Below, one piece after another: positions 11,049 to 21,530 of a stretch of DNA of 64,000 nucleotides (positions are counted from its first letter, which is position 1; each line of letters begins with the position of its first letter). The notes beneath the pieces are model-generated. The model saw only the letters and a program-made list of their open reading frames with translations. It was not told the DNA's origin and made no database searches. The position numbers were made by a program, and so were the translations under genes. This DNA is from Liopterus haemorrhoidalis (lineage: Eukaryota; Arthropoda; Insecta; Coleoptera; Dytiscidae), in the NCBI GenBank assembly GCA_963971575.1, contig OZ020618.1, positions 29,316,540 to 29,380,539 of the forward strand, read 5' to 3'.

Positions 11049-11194
11049 AACAGCGCTTTTATTTACATTATTTTCAATTATTCAGCTATTTTAATAATAC
11101 TTAAATAAACTTAATATAAAATATCTTGGGCAAGTGAAGTGTAAGACGATCAAGAACTTCGTGGCTAGGAAGTCTACGCCAGCAGTTTCTATCT

Positions 11195-11470
11195 GGAGAT
11201 TTATTTCGTTTCGCCAAAGTGCAAATAGCTTTGATGATTGCCAAGGTATACAAGAAGAATACGCAAAGAATAAGATGCTATATATTTTCCGTTCTTCTGT
11301 ATGGAACGGAAATGGACTCTTGGTCAAAGTATTATAAAGAAACTTACAAAATGTTAATCGATGTTTATTTTAAAATATATGGACAGGTCAGATAAAAAAG
11401 GATGAGGTCCTGCAAAGAATGGAAACACCTCTAGAACTGCTTCGCTGAACCAAAAAGCGAAAATTATAGT
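11195..11470 (+). pseudogene. LINE reverse transcriptase C-terminal remnant
   Basis: Read through frame changes, the plus strand gives SANSFDDC/QIALMIAKVYKKNT, then RIRCYIFSVLLYGTEMDSW, then KKDEVLQRM. In many insect LINE polyproteins the thumb region reads A-x-x-x-F-x-x-x, R-x-x-x-R-C-Y-V-F-S-x-L-L-Y-G-x-E-x-W and x-x-E-V-L-x-R-M in this spacing. Stops and shifts show it is dead. Its upstream half and 3' tail are not recognisable. Confidence 0.6.
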
Positions 11471-11892
11471 ATTTGAGAAATAAGAAATATATAAATTTAT
11501 GGTTTTGTATATTATATATTGTTTGACTCCTATATTGTAACGTACAAGTGGAAAATAGTAATTACTGTAAAAACAATTTTATTCAAATATTTCAAATTAT
11601 TTTACGCAATAGGGGATAAGCATGATTTAAAATTTTTTTTATTATTATATTCCTCTTGTTGCATATAAACATAAATGTATGTAGCGCGCGAAAACGACGT
11701 GTGACGTCATACCGCTTCTAACTGACGCATGACACTACTAGCCTACTCAGCGTACATAGTCTGTTCTGAACTTATTTGTTTGTATAACTTTTATAGGTTA
11801 TGTAAAGTTAGAGTGATTTTAATTAAAATAAAGTTTAAAAAACAATTTATACATGTTTACCGAATTAAATTTTATATTAAAAAATATAAAAT

Positions 11893-12114
11893 ATGGAAGA
11901 TCCAGGCCCCAGTACTTCGAAACATAGTCGAAAATATTGTTTAGTACCGATGTGCACAAATAGTTCAATAAGAAATCCAAAAAAATAATTTATATCATTA
12001 CCTGATGGCGAAAAACAACAGAAAAGGCGAAATTTGTGGCTGAAAGCTATGAGACGAAATAAAACCGATATTTCAGAAAAAAGTAAACTTTATGTTTGTG
12101 AAGACCATTTTAAT
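11893..12114 (+). pseudogene. THAP-domain exon with an in-frame stop (THAP copy 1)
   Basis: From ATG 11893 the frame encodes a near-complete THAP zinc-finger domain: first cysteine pair in KYCLVPMCTN (about residues 14-23), FISLPDG, the invariant tryptophan in RRNLWLKAM, and the C-x-x-H pair in LYVCEDHF at the end. THAP domains are C2CH DNA-binding modules of THAP proteins and P-element-type transposases. A single TAA at codon 32 breaks the frame. After CEDHFN the sequence gtgagt is a good splice donor, so this was probably a 5' coding exon. A tgacgtca palindrome lies about 190 bp upstream. Confidence 0.75.
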
Positions 12115-12598
12115 GTGAGTACATATATTTTATAAATTATTTTAATAATAAATGCGTGAAAAATTGATTAAAAACAAATACAAAACTCTCAAACAATACA
12201 ATATACACACGTAAAGATTATGTTTAGTCTGTATCTGTGACGTCAAACCGCTACAGTCTCAGTCGTATTTACTCGACAACCTTTCCGGCGTGGTCGGCTT
12301 ATTTCAAATTTACAATATTTTAATTAAAAAATTTGGATATAATATTAATTAAAATGTGATTTTTGTTGTGTTAGGTGACATAACTAACATTAAAATATCA
12401 AAAAAATGTAGTTTTAAGGAAATATAAATTTTATTCGTATCCCCTATTGTTAAAAATAACTGGATACAAAAGTTTCGCAGCAATGAAGCAACGACACTTA
12501 ATGGCAGATTTAGTTTAATTTGCACTTCAATATAGCCGCTAGTCTTCTATCAAATCACTTGGTGAGTTTGCCGATATGAATTGCATAGGAAATAACAT

Positions 12599-12814
12599 CT
12601 AGAAAATTTCCTGTATGGCACTCCATAGCACATTTATGTTTGATAAATGTCTCTCACCGCTGTATGGACGTACTTTGAGGATGGCAAAGTAGTTTTCTAA
12701 AGAGTCCAAGTTGGAGGATGCCGCTGGCCAGTGCATGCACTTGTTATTGGGAAAGCCATGCCCGTCAAGATATTTCTTAGTTTGTTGTAAATCATGTGAA
12801 AAAGCATTGTCTTT
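12599..12814 (-). pseudogene. Tc1-like transposase C-terminal remnant (DD37E spacing)
   Basis: The minus-strand frame of 72 codons begins KDNAFSHDL and continues KYLDGHGFP, HWPAASSNLDSLENYFAILK and LWSAIQEIF. It corresponds to the second catalytic aspartate (D of DN), the W-P-x-x-S-x-x-L-x-x-x-E-N block and the closing helix of Tc1-like DDE transposases. Thirty-seven residues separate that D from the E, instead of the 34 usual in Tc1. Upstream, the same motif recurs as MEDNAPSHNLL at about 12880-12915 because of an insertion (12815-12880). Earlier parts of the gene are scrambled further upstream on the minus strand. Confidence 0.65.
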
Positions 12815-12912
12815 TGTGAACCGAATATTTTCGGTTTAATAATTAAGCACATTTTTACTTAAATACAGTAAATACAATAAATTATGTGAAGGAGCATTGT
12901 CTTCCATGAAAA
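12787..12912. repeat. Short insertion flanked by imperfect direct repeats
   Basis: A piece of about 65 bp containing attttcggtttaataattaa (also seen at 8318-8360) is bracketed by related strings, aatcatgtgaaaaagcattg on the left and aattatgtgaaggagcattg on the right. The flanks are both the DNAPSH-encoding part of the Tc1-like gene. This looks like an old insertion with a long target duplication, but a local tandem duplication could give the same picture. Confidence 0.5.
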
Positions 12913-13099
12913 CTTTACTATACAAAACAAAAAAAAATATTCTACCACCATATTGTTGACGTCTCACACGGGAGGGCGAATAGGCCAATATGAAAATTTG
13001 TCTACCTGTATGTAGGCGATTTTTGGTTACAGCTCTCTTTAGACGACCTGTTGGTGGATCACACGCGTAGTAGAAGTCTCATACGTGAATAAGAGTCAA

Positions 13100-14591
13100 A
13101 AGAATATCGCTTAAAACAATGTCAATTATAAGATGAGGAAAACGTGCTAACGACCAGTGTTGCTAATTTACAGTAATTAATTAATAATACAACCTACTAC
13201 CTATAGGTACACTATTAAATAATACGAAAAAATAAATTTTTTGAAATAAGCTTAATAATTTAAAACATTCAGAGAAAAGAGTTTTAAAAAGAAATATATA
13301 TTTTTTTCATTTATTTGTTAATATGAACGGACGAAACAATATACAATACCATAAGTTTAATGTATCTCTCTGTCCAAGACAAACAGATATACAATTAACT
13401 CTTTTTTTTGTTTTGCTAACATTGCAACGCCATTGTGTTTTTATAACAGAAAGAGAAATTTTGTCAACACCCTATGCTCCACTAGGGAACATTAGAAACT
13501 AACTATGTACATACGTATGTACGTTATGTACATACAAAATTATCATCAGACATTTTTATTCGTTCAGGTCAGAAGGTATATTTTGTTACAAAAAATTGCA
13601 ATACAAATGCAAAATTCGCGTACATCACAAAGGTAATGAAACCTTAAATGAAGGGTTTCATTAATTTCAACCATTAAATCACGAACATTGTTAAACGGTA
13701 TTACTGCTCCGAAATATTCTTGTTCGATTAATTATATTAAATCTATTATTAATAGATTTAATATCTTATTAAGATATTAAATCAGATTCCGTGTACTGTC
13801 ATTTTCAATATTAATTAATTCAATTCAATTAAGTTTCAGCTAGTTTACAAAATAATTCAATAACTTAATTAAAGCAAAACTATAGCATGTTTATTATAGT
13901 AAATGTAATAATTAATAATACACAGTATCAGCTCATAAAAGAAGGAATTTTATAACAGCCTTATTGAGTAACATGTAATGCTGTGATAAAATTTAATATT
14001 TATTGTTTAATTATAGCAAGTGCAAAATTTTATGAATTTTGAAAATAATCTTAAGATTCATGAAATGTAAAGAGCTTACATGAAACTAATGACTAGTATT
14101 TGTTGTATCATTCGACACCTTCGGGTATGAGTCTTATATTATGTATGTATGTATAAATTATTAAAATATCGAATACATAATAACATTTGGAAATATTTAA
14201 GAAATATATCCGAGTAGGCCGCATTTTCAAACCGAAGTAGTAGGTTTGAAAGTCGATTAAGGAAAACCGAAATACATGCTTTTAACAGGAGGTAACAGGG
14301 CAGAAAATGAGACTCTCACAGTAGAGGTAGAAAATAAAAACTACGTGTCCCAGTCAGTATTTAGCTTTAATTATTTCTTCTTAGAGTGCCATGCTCGATG
14401 CTCTGAACTGACAAGTTCGTACTGAACATATTCCGAGCATAGGCTACTTCCCCGCATACAGTTGTGTTGAGTGTGTTGCCTGTATTGTCAACTGACAATA
14501 ACTGAAGCGCCTCTAGTGAGATTTTGAGAAACTGACAGGTGGAGGATAGTCGAGTTTGTATACTGTTGTTTTCATAGCGAGTTTTTAAAAA
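13100..14591. other. AT-rich stretch with adjacent palindromes
   Basis: No gene was recognised. Two palindromes abut at about 13735-13785: ttaaatctattattaatagatttaa and then atatcttattaagatat. They may extrude hairpins or mark an old foldback insertion. GC-richer sequence at 14380-14580 lies upstream of THAP copy 2 and could be its former 5' flank. Confidence 0.4.
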
Positions 14592-14705
14592 ATGTCTTTA
14601 AAATTGCAAGAAAAAATTAAATGCAACGTGAATTGTTGTGTTTATCTTTGCAATGCAAAAGTAGGTCGTGAAAGAGACCTAAGTTTTCATCGTGTTCCGA
14701 AACGT
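14592..14705 (+). pseudogene. THAP-domain N-terminal fragment (THAP copy 2)
   Basis: From ATG 14592 about 38 residues resemble the start of a THAP domain: CCVYLCNAKV with the first cysteine pair and LSFHRVPKRGK, matching the S-F-H-R-F-P motif of the family. The match ends abruptly at an ATTCA repeat (14725-14750), after which the tryptophan and the C-x-x-H pair are missing. The open frame continues to 14846 only by chance. It is a truncated copy, distinct in sequence from the other two THAP remnants. Confidence 0.55.
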
Positions 14706-14989
14706 GGCAAAAAAGCCTTATTTAATTCAATTCAATTCAATTCAATTATAACCCTAGAGGTTACTTGGGCACTGAGAAAACGGAAAATTTCATTTAACGC
14801 AACCCTCATATTGAATAATAAATTAATTTCAATAAATATCACATGAAGATACCATTGAATCTGTCAAAAATATCCTATCTGCGTCAGCCATGATGTACAA
14901 TGCAGTGGCGCCTCTATCATTAGTGTCAGATGCCAATATAACACAATTGTATGGGACCTACAATTTACTATCGTGGAATTCGAACCACT

Positions 14990-15150
14990 AATTATTTTGG
15001 GGAAATTGCACTAGAGCTTTTACCTCGGTGGTTGCCCGATGCCTTCCGAAGGAGACACGGTCGGAAAAATTGAAGGTGTTTTTCCGGTACCGCGAAATGA
15101 ACCCTGGCCGGCCGCTCAGTAATCCACACTAACTAACTGAGCCACGACTG
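14990..15150 (-). mobile_element. tRNA-derived SINE
   Basis: On the minus strand the head reads tggctcagttagttag (box A) and, about 45 bases later, ccagggttcatttcgcgg (box B). The body contains gtctccttcggaaggca, a block shared by several invertebrate SINE families. The end near 14990 reads tggttcgaattccac. The promoter boxes and order support a SINE; the tail and any duplication are not resolved. Confidence 0.65.
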
Positions 15151-15269
15151 TTCTTTAATTATTTAGGAAGTGATAATAACGGATAACAGTAATGAAATCG
15201 TACAACATTAACAAGAACAATGAAAGGAAGTAGATGTTTAGGAAGAGTGTATCATAAGCTCAAATAAGG

Positions 15270-15712
15270 TTTCAAAAGCAGCTGAAGTAAGAATATATAA
15301 AACGGTCATAAGATGTGCAGTACTTTATGGCTTTGAGCTATGAATACTGAATAAAACTTAAAAACATAAAATAAAAATTTGGGAAAAATAAGTATAAGGA
15401 AAAAAAATGGGAAAAAGGAGGGAGTAATCAAATAAAGATTTATAGAACTATATAATGAACCAAATATAAGAGGAGTTATAAAAGCACAAAGATTATGGTG
15501 GTTAGGACATATGTTGTTAATGGAAGACAATAGACTTTACAAATCAGTATTTAAAGTGGAAGTGTGCAAAAAAGTAGAGACAAACCTAAAGAGAATTGGT
15601 TTAATAGTGTGAAAAGTGACTTGAAAACACTTAAATTAATCAACTGGGATGTACATGCACAAAACAGGAAACCGTGGTGGACATTAGTGGAAGAAGCCAT
15701 GGGCCTATAAGC
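15270..15712 (+). pseudogene. LINE reverse transcriptase 3' end remnant (RTE-like)
   Basis: Across two or three frames the plus strand gives AAEVRIYKTVIRCAVLYGFE, ELYNEPNIRGVIKAQRLWWL with GHMLLMED, then RDKPKENWFNSV, INWDVHAQNRK and WWTLVEEAMGL before a stop at 15710-15712. In insect LINE proteins these blocks appear as I-Y-K-T-x-I-R-P-x-x-x-Y-G, L-Y-x-x-P-x-I-x-x-x-I-K-x-Q-R-L-x-W-L-G-H, G-R-P-x-x-x-W and N-W-x-x-x-A-x-x-R-x-x-W. Frame changes show decay. The stop probably marks the true C-terminus. Confidence 0.7.
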
Positions 15713-15825
15713 AGGACCATAGCAACGAGTTGGCATCGGGGCACTTGACAGGCGCGCGTGGTTTGACAAGGGCGCGTGGCCTGATGAGGGGCGCTATTGT
15801 GTATACGGTCACTAAAAGAAGTGGC

Positions 15826-15880
15826 AGGTGAAAATATTTTTTTTTGCTCATCACTTGAATTTGAGGAGGTTTTATCAATT
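15826..15880 (+). repeat. Minisatellite family B, copy 1 (single unit)
   Basis: One unit of the roughly 40-bp repeat aggtgaaaatattttttttt then gctcatcacttgaattt. It follows a gggcgcg-rich stretch with the string ggcatcggggcacttg, which also accompanies the copy at 26836 in the opposite orientation. Four other copies lie at 26836, 31288, 44038 and 56992. Confidence 0.7.
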
Positions 15881-16197
15881 TACTACGGCTCTGCCTATAA
15901 GGCTAGAGAGCGAGCTTAAGGCTACATACAAGAGCTAATAAAAGAGAGCAAATGTATATAATATAGAAGGGAAGAAACAAACAACGTGCCAGAATTTGCG
16001 GGTGCTACACATAACGTCATATGTCCAGCAAAAAATCACCATTACGGGCACAGTCCACATACCACTTATTTCAGTACCGTGGTTACAGTATTATGGAAAC
16101 AGGACAAGATAATTCAATAAATACCTCAATTAATTATTGGGGGTTGGATCCTGTTTGATACATACATTCATTTGTATTTATTTTGGACTAAAAAGTC

Positions 16198-16420
16198 CAG
16201 GGCCGGATTAACCTTTAGGCAAATCTAGGCGACCGCTTAAAGATATCACGAGATGAAAGCGCAGCAAGTGCCATGAAATTATGACTACGTGAGATATGAA
16301 AAATTCTATTTTAATATTTTTTTTATACCTCCATTGTACATTTAAAGGGCGCTAAAGAATGTTTTGCCTAGGGGGGCGAATGTAAATTTCAGTTCACCAG
16401 AATCTAGTCAGATTTTTTTA
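16198..16420. mobile_element. hAT-like terminus, right end not resolved
   Basis: The string cagggccggattaacc at 16198 resembles hAT MITE ends. The following 200 bp include gggcgctaaag and a G-rich run, but no matching inverted end or 8-bp duplication was found. Confidence 0.3.
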
Positions 16421-17178
16421 TAAAGAAAATGACGTCATGAATATTTGTCTATTATGTTTACATAACACATATGAAATGAACGCATTTAAAGTAAATTAAA
16501 ATACAGTATAAATACACACGTCTTGCTAATCTTTGTCTAATGGTACATATGACAAGATGGTGGTCGGAGTCACAGTATAAATAGTAAACTAATATATAAA
16601 AGAGTGGAAGAGAAAAATATAATGTAGAATTCTTGTTTTCAGCTAGCATGCAGCCAATTTCATTAAAAACTTTGGTAAACCTACAATCTAACCTTCAATG
16701 TGGTTGTTAAACAGTAGAGCAATGTATTTTCTTGTATTAAAGAATAAAATTAGTATGTTTTACTTTCAGTGCAATATTCGCGTGATTGAAGACGTTTCTT
16801 ACCAAATATTAAACAGATGTTACCAATATTGGTAATGAAAATTTCTTTGTGCGACTAAAAATTGAACATCGTATCAATTCAAGATATGCAATTTTGTTGT
16901 TAGGTAACCAATATTTATAGAAATATAGGTAAGTAAAGATACTTAAAAAACCTCTTTTTTGCCCTCTTAGATAACCGAGAACCACTTATTTTAAAATATT
17001 TCTGCACAACAATTTATAATTTTGAAAATTAATTTTGTATGTCTTTGATTGCTCGGTGACATTATATTTTTTATATAAAAAATAACCGATTGTACTGTAT
17101 ATGGCTAAACGTTTATATCATCATGATCTTGTAACTTTACTATCTATCGTATGATTCAGTGCAAGACTATATGAAATG

Positions 17179-17935
17179 CAGTGCCGTACCGAGAGGGGTT
17201 CGAGGGTGCGTTCCGTCCCAGTTACCATTCAGTAAGAGGTGTCATCATCATCGATTGAAGATTTAAGTTTATTGAACACATAGTTTGATTTTTTTTCTCC
17301 CAATATTTCGCCGTTACCAATTGAATCTAGTTTAAAAAGGTCCCACATACACGTATCGTTTCTTTAACTCACCAGTGATAGCATTAGGTCTGGGATTCGC
17401 CGAACCGTTCGGGAAGATTACGAAGACATTTTTTTTTTTTAATGGCCTTTGTTACTGTGGCAATTAGCCAGGATAATTTTTATTTGAGAAAATTTCCATG
17501 CCTGAACGGGATTCGAACCCGAGACCTTCGCAACGCAGAGCATTTGAAAGAAGCCTAAACAAATATTGAAAAAGGACTCAAATGGATAATATTGGAAATT
17601 CTACAATGTATTAAGTGGGAATTTTATGAATCTTTGACAAATTAGACCTTCTCTTTTAAATCTTTCTTAACAGTATGCATGTCAATAACATCGTGCAATT
17701 GTCAAATTTGACAATTTTGTTTACTTAACATGAAAATTAAAAATAAAACAAATATTATTGACAACTTTGCTGAATTCAAAACGCATAAAAACTCTTAATT
17801 TATATATCAAAATAAAACTAAACAATGATTTTTTCTCCAAAATATCTGACTATTTAATATATACGAAAATAATTATGGATGGGGTGCCAAACTAATGTTC
17901 CTCCTTGGGTGTCATAAGCTTTAGATACGTCACTG
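17179..17935. mobile_element. hAT MITE with 7/8 TSD, carrying a SINE fragment
   Basis: Termini cagtgccgtaccgagag and, inverted at the right, cagtgacgtatctaaag match at most positions. The duplications atgaaatg (17171-17178) and ataaaatg (17936-17943) agree at 7 of 8 bases. There is no coding frame. A tRNA-derived SINE remnant lies inside at about 17430-17550. Confidence 0.8.
17430..17550 (-). mobile_element. 5'-truncated tRNA-derived SINE
   Basis: On the minus strand gaaggtctcgggttcgaatc (box B) is followed by ccgttcaggcatggaaattttc and a tail ending ttgccacagtaac. Box A is missing, so the head is truncated or degraded. It lies within the hAT MITE at 17179-17935. Confidence 0.55.
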
Positions 17936-17943
17936 ATAAAATG

Positions 17944-19383
17944 AAAAATGATATGTGATACTGGCATTATTTTCTTTGAAAATAATGTTACACAACTATG
18001 AACAAAAATCATAGATATCAAATTAAATAGTTATCGTATCGATTTCAGCGGAACGCATTGTTATGTTCCAGATAAGTTTGTTTTAAATATCGTGAACCTG
18101 GAAACAAAAGTCAATAATTCATGAGATGATAACAATTTTAATTTAACTTTTATTTACAATTTTTTCAAGCAAATTTTTTCAAGCAACAATAGTTGTATTA
18201 TTTAATAACAACATTCGTAAATTTACCATTGTTTGAATTTGAATTGACTGTTTTATATACTACGAAAGTCATAAGCATTACTTATTTGCCCACATGACTT
18301 CATGAACGACTCTAAAATTCCAAATAATAAATCCTGCCTAATCCCATATAGAATGCATAGTATTGCATGAAATCAAATATTTTTGGCAATCCATTCAAGA
18401 AATTAGAAAATATGTGATCCATAGGTTCATATCAAAATGTAAGGTGTATCGTCACCTAAAAAGAAATAATGTAGAACGATAATACTGGAATCTAATAGTG
18501 CAACCTTCCCTACAATACCCATGTATAGTATTTACAATACGAAATGGCCGGTCTTGTTAAGAATCTTAAAAAAGCGATAATGGGTTTATGGCAGTAATCC
18601 TAGGACTTATTGCAGTAAAACGAATATAAGGGTATTAATGGAATTTTAAATTTAAATCGAATCGATATAATAGTAGTTCAATTGAAGTTTCTTAAAAATT
18701 ATTAAGGATATTTTCCAAATTTATAATTCTATTGTTTCTAAATTTTGTAGGAGTTGCGCGAGATTTTATATTGGTTGTGAAAAATGATATTTTGGCGCCT
18801 AGAGCAGATGTAAAAAGCACCTATATTTCTATATTCAACGCCGGATCGATCAAAATTTGGCGTCTGTTAGATAGATCAAGCGAGCAAAAAAAAAAAAAAT
18901 AAAACCAAACCAGCCGACAAATAAAAAAATAAAAGAAGAGGAAATCCAAGTTTATATCTATTCTAACTGACTCAGACGATCATAAAATGGTAATACTTGC
19001 AGCAGCTTCGTAGCTAGGTCCCCGCAGGCCCCGCTTTCGGGGGGAGGGGGCAGAAGTCACGGGGCTCCATAGAATGTATTTGTGTTACATTATATTTCCT
19101 GAACTCCATACAAATTTTTAATGTTAGAACTGGACCAAGGCACTCGCGGCCCGATTCCCTCTTTTTATTTTATTAACAACTGGGATGGTTTTCAATAATT
19201 TTCCATTAAAAGTATCAGTTTGCGAGAAAGTTGGCGTAATTTGAATCTACCTCACTGATGTTCAGTCGATTCTAGATATAGAAACTATCAACACAGCACG
19301 GTTATAAGAGATCACGAAAAAAGAATTCCGTCACATTTTTTTTGAAACTAAGACAATTATCTAGAACATTTATATTTTTTTCT
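17944..19383. other. AT-rich stretch, mostly unassigned
   Basis: No gene was recognised. A G/C-rich patch at 19008-19065 beginning cagcttcgtagctaggtccc resembles a hAT terminus, and caggtgcgtaccg (inverted) at about 19457-19470 could be the partner, but the flanking octamers do not match. Confidence 0.35.
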
Positions 19384-19442
19384 TGAAATTGAACGGGTTT
19401 CGAATCCGGCGCCTGTGTTACCACTACACTACGCCGGTCGGC
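19384..19442 (-). mobile_element. tRNA-derived SINE head
   Basis: Minus strand reading gives ggcgtagtgtagtggtaaca (box A) and ggattcgaaacccg (box B) 20 bases on. The spacing is short for a full tRNA, so the anticodon part is deleted. The tail is not clear. Confidence 0.5.
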
Positions 19443-20254
19443 CTGCCCCTCACCCCTCGGTACGCACCTGGTATGGATATCAAGTTAGTTAAAAAGCACG
19501 AGAGAGAAACAATCTTTTCAAATTAAATTTATATCAAATGTTACAAATGTAAAAAATTTTAACATTCTGGTCGACTATATTTCAGTATCTACCTACAGTG
19601 TAGGGGTACCTGTCACCGATATTCAGTTCTGTTGTGACATGGTCTTTATAATTTCACCCGGGAGTGTTTTTCTGAGACATTATATCTTTCGGTGTTTCAA
19701 TGAGATCCTACGTTAATACTTTCTCAGGCTAGCAAAGATTTTCCCTCCGCTGAACACATCCATACTATTTTAGTTGCCTAATCTGTATATAGTATATTAC
19801 CGTGTCGCAATCATAATTCAAATTAAATGAAGTCAAAACAAATAACATTTAAATGACTATAAAAAAGTAAAACAATAAAATAATGTGTTTCGATAACAAA
19901 TGGGCTGCAAACATGATAAGCACTGTGAAAGCAAAGCTAGTAGACGGGGTAGTAGATCTTGCCATAATAATAAAGCTAAACAGATGATGAATGCGCTCAA
20001 AATGACCAAATTAATACATAGCTAAATAAAGAAAGACAGAATAACAGATAAATTAATGGTAGAACAGATAAAAAAGATATTAAAGAAAATAAATGACACC
20101 ACTACTAGGAAAAAGAAAGGGGAAAAGAAGAATAGAAAACTAGAAGGGAAAAAGGAGAAAATTGAGTTATATTATCAAGTCGATATTATTTGTTATATTT
20201 TTGCGTAACTGTTTTTTTTAACGTTCAATACACTTACTCGTCTCACCTTTACTG

Positions 20255-20330
20255 GCAAAAGGGGACTCTAGAACTAGAAAAGGGGGCACTGGAACTGGAA
20301 AAGAGGGTGGTAAAACTGAAAGACGGCCGC
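20255..20330 (+). repeat. Short GA-rich minisatellite
   Basis: About three imperfect 21-bp units of the type gaactggaaaagggggcact. The translated frame shows a matching repeat (LELEKGALELEKRVVKLK), but there is no other sign of coding. Confidence 0.6.
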
Positions 20331-20689
20331 CATTTATTTGGTTATAGTGTATTTTTTTTTCTTTTTTGGCCATCAATTAAATTTAAGGGTTTTTTTTAAC
20401 TTTTTTTGCACATTACTTAAATTTTGTGGGGTGTTTCCTTTCTTCTTTGCTCATTACATGTGTTTCTAAGGCCGCGCCATTAATATAATCGGCAGAGAAA
20501 CTAATTGTCACACAAAGATCAAGAGATACGATGATATTAGGTATTGACCTTTCGGATGGTAAAATAAATTCATGGATCAGATTAAACAGTTGTATGTAAC
20601 AAAATAGGGCAATTACCAACCCTATAACAGAAATAAGCCGGACCTTTTGCGAGATTGGATGATTGTAGGTGGACAAGAAAAATTTTCGA

Positions 20690-20815
20690 GGAGACTTTTC
20701 GAAACTTTAGGAGAGGTAGTAGACTAAGATGGATAGAAGACATTGATTTTAAAAAAATTCGGAAACTGACAATTGTTAGTATATGTCCAAAACTGGACGA
20801 ATTTGGGAGATAAAT
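20690..20815 (+). pseudogene. Possible LINE C-terminal remnant
   Basis: The frame RGSRLRWIEDIDFKKIRKL resembles the G-R-P-x-x-R-W-x-x-D-x-x-x-D-L block near the end of insect LINE proteins. It is a short match without the flanking blocks, so this is tentative. Confidence 0.3.
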
Positions 20816-20924
20816 GATGGTAAAGATGATGACACCTGGTTATAGTATATTGTTTTGTACAACGGCTTAGCATAAAATGAATAGTTACAAGTAAGAATTC
20901 AGTGACGATTTATTGCCTCTATAT

Positions 20925-21218
20925 CTGGGGTCGGAAAACGGTTTGAGTATTAAATATTATTTAAACCCTTTGCAGTCAATCACGAATGGATAACAATCTT
21001 GAAAATATGGATAGAAACAACAATATATTGTTGCAAAATGACTGTCAAATTTTTTGGAAAATTCCTAAATTACGCAGAGCGGTAGCCCAGTCTGATGGTA
21101 TCTCATTCAACAGATGACTTCTTTTGCTCATTACATTTTTAAAGTTTTTAGGTCGATCTTGAATGATATAATTTTTTTTAATAGGTCATATGACTTTAAA
21201 ATTTGCCGACTCCTACTG
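20925..21218. mobile_element. hAT MITE of the ctggggtcgg family
   Basis: The left end ctggggtcggaaaac and the inverted right end cagtaggagtcggcaaattt resemble the termini of the inner hAT at 6313-7336. The flanking octamers (ctctatat and tatatgat) do not form a convincing duplication. No coding capacity. Confidence 0.5.
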
Positions 21219-21247
21219 TATATGATAGACGCGTGTTAATGAATACA

Positions 21248-21530
21248 GGGCGTTCAAAGTCAACTCGACTTAGAACTCGTTAGAATCATTTATAACTTAG
21301 TTATTAATAGAGGTATGATTACAATTGCACGAAATTACGATTACGAAATGGACAAACTAGTTGTATTTTTTATGCAGATGATGGTGGTGAAAACACCACA
21401 ACTATAGAGTATCAGATTTTTTTTCACCATCGTCATCTGCGTAAAAAATACTACTAGTTTGTTCATCTAATTGTATTCGTAGCTCTGCTAGTAACAGAGT
21501 TAGCAATATGCCACGTTAGCTTTGAACACT
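21248..21530. mobile_element. Foldback-type MITE, about 283 bp
   Basis: The two halves are inverted copies of each other over about 120 bp each, with imperfect pairing. Landmarks are gttcaaagtcaact / gttcaaagctaacg at the tips, gttattaatagaggta / gttactagcagagcta further in, and acaaactagttgtatttttt / acaaactagtagtatttttt next to the centre. A single strand would fold into one long hairpin with a loop of about 25 bases (21395-21420). No gene is present. The superfamily is not determined. Confidence 0.75.

Noticed and set aside
20413..20676. 87-codon minus-strand frame with a hydrophobic N-terminal half
   Set aside because: It neighbours a possible LINE remnant on the other strand and shows no signature beyond hydrophobicity.
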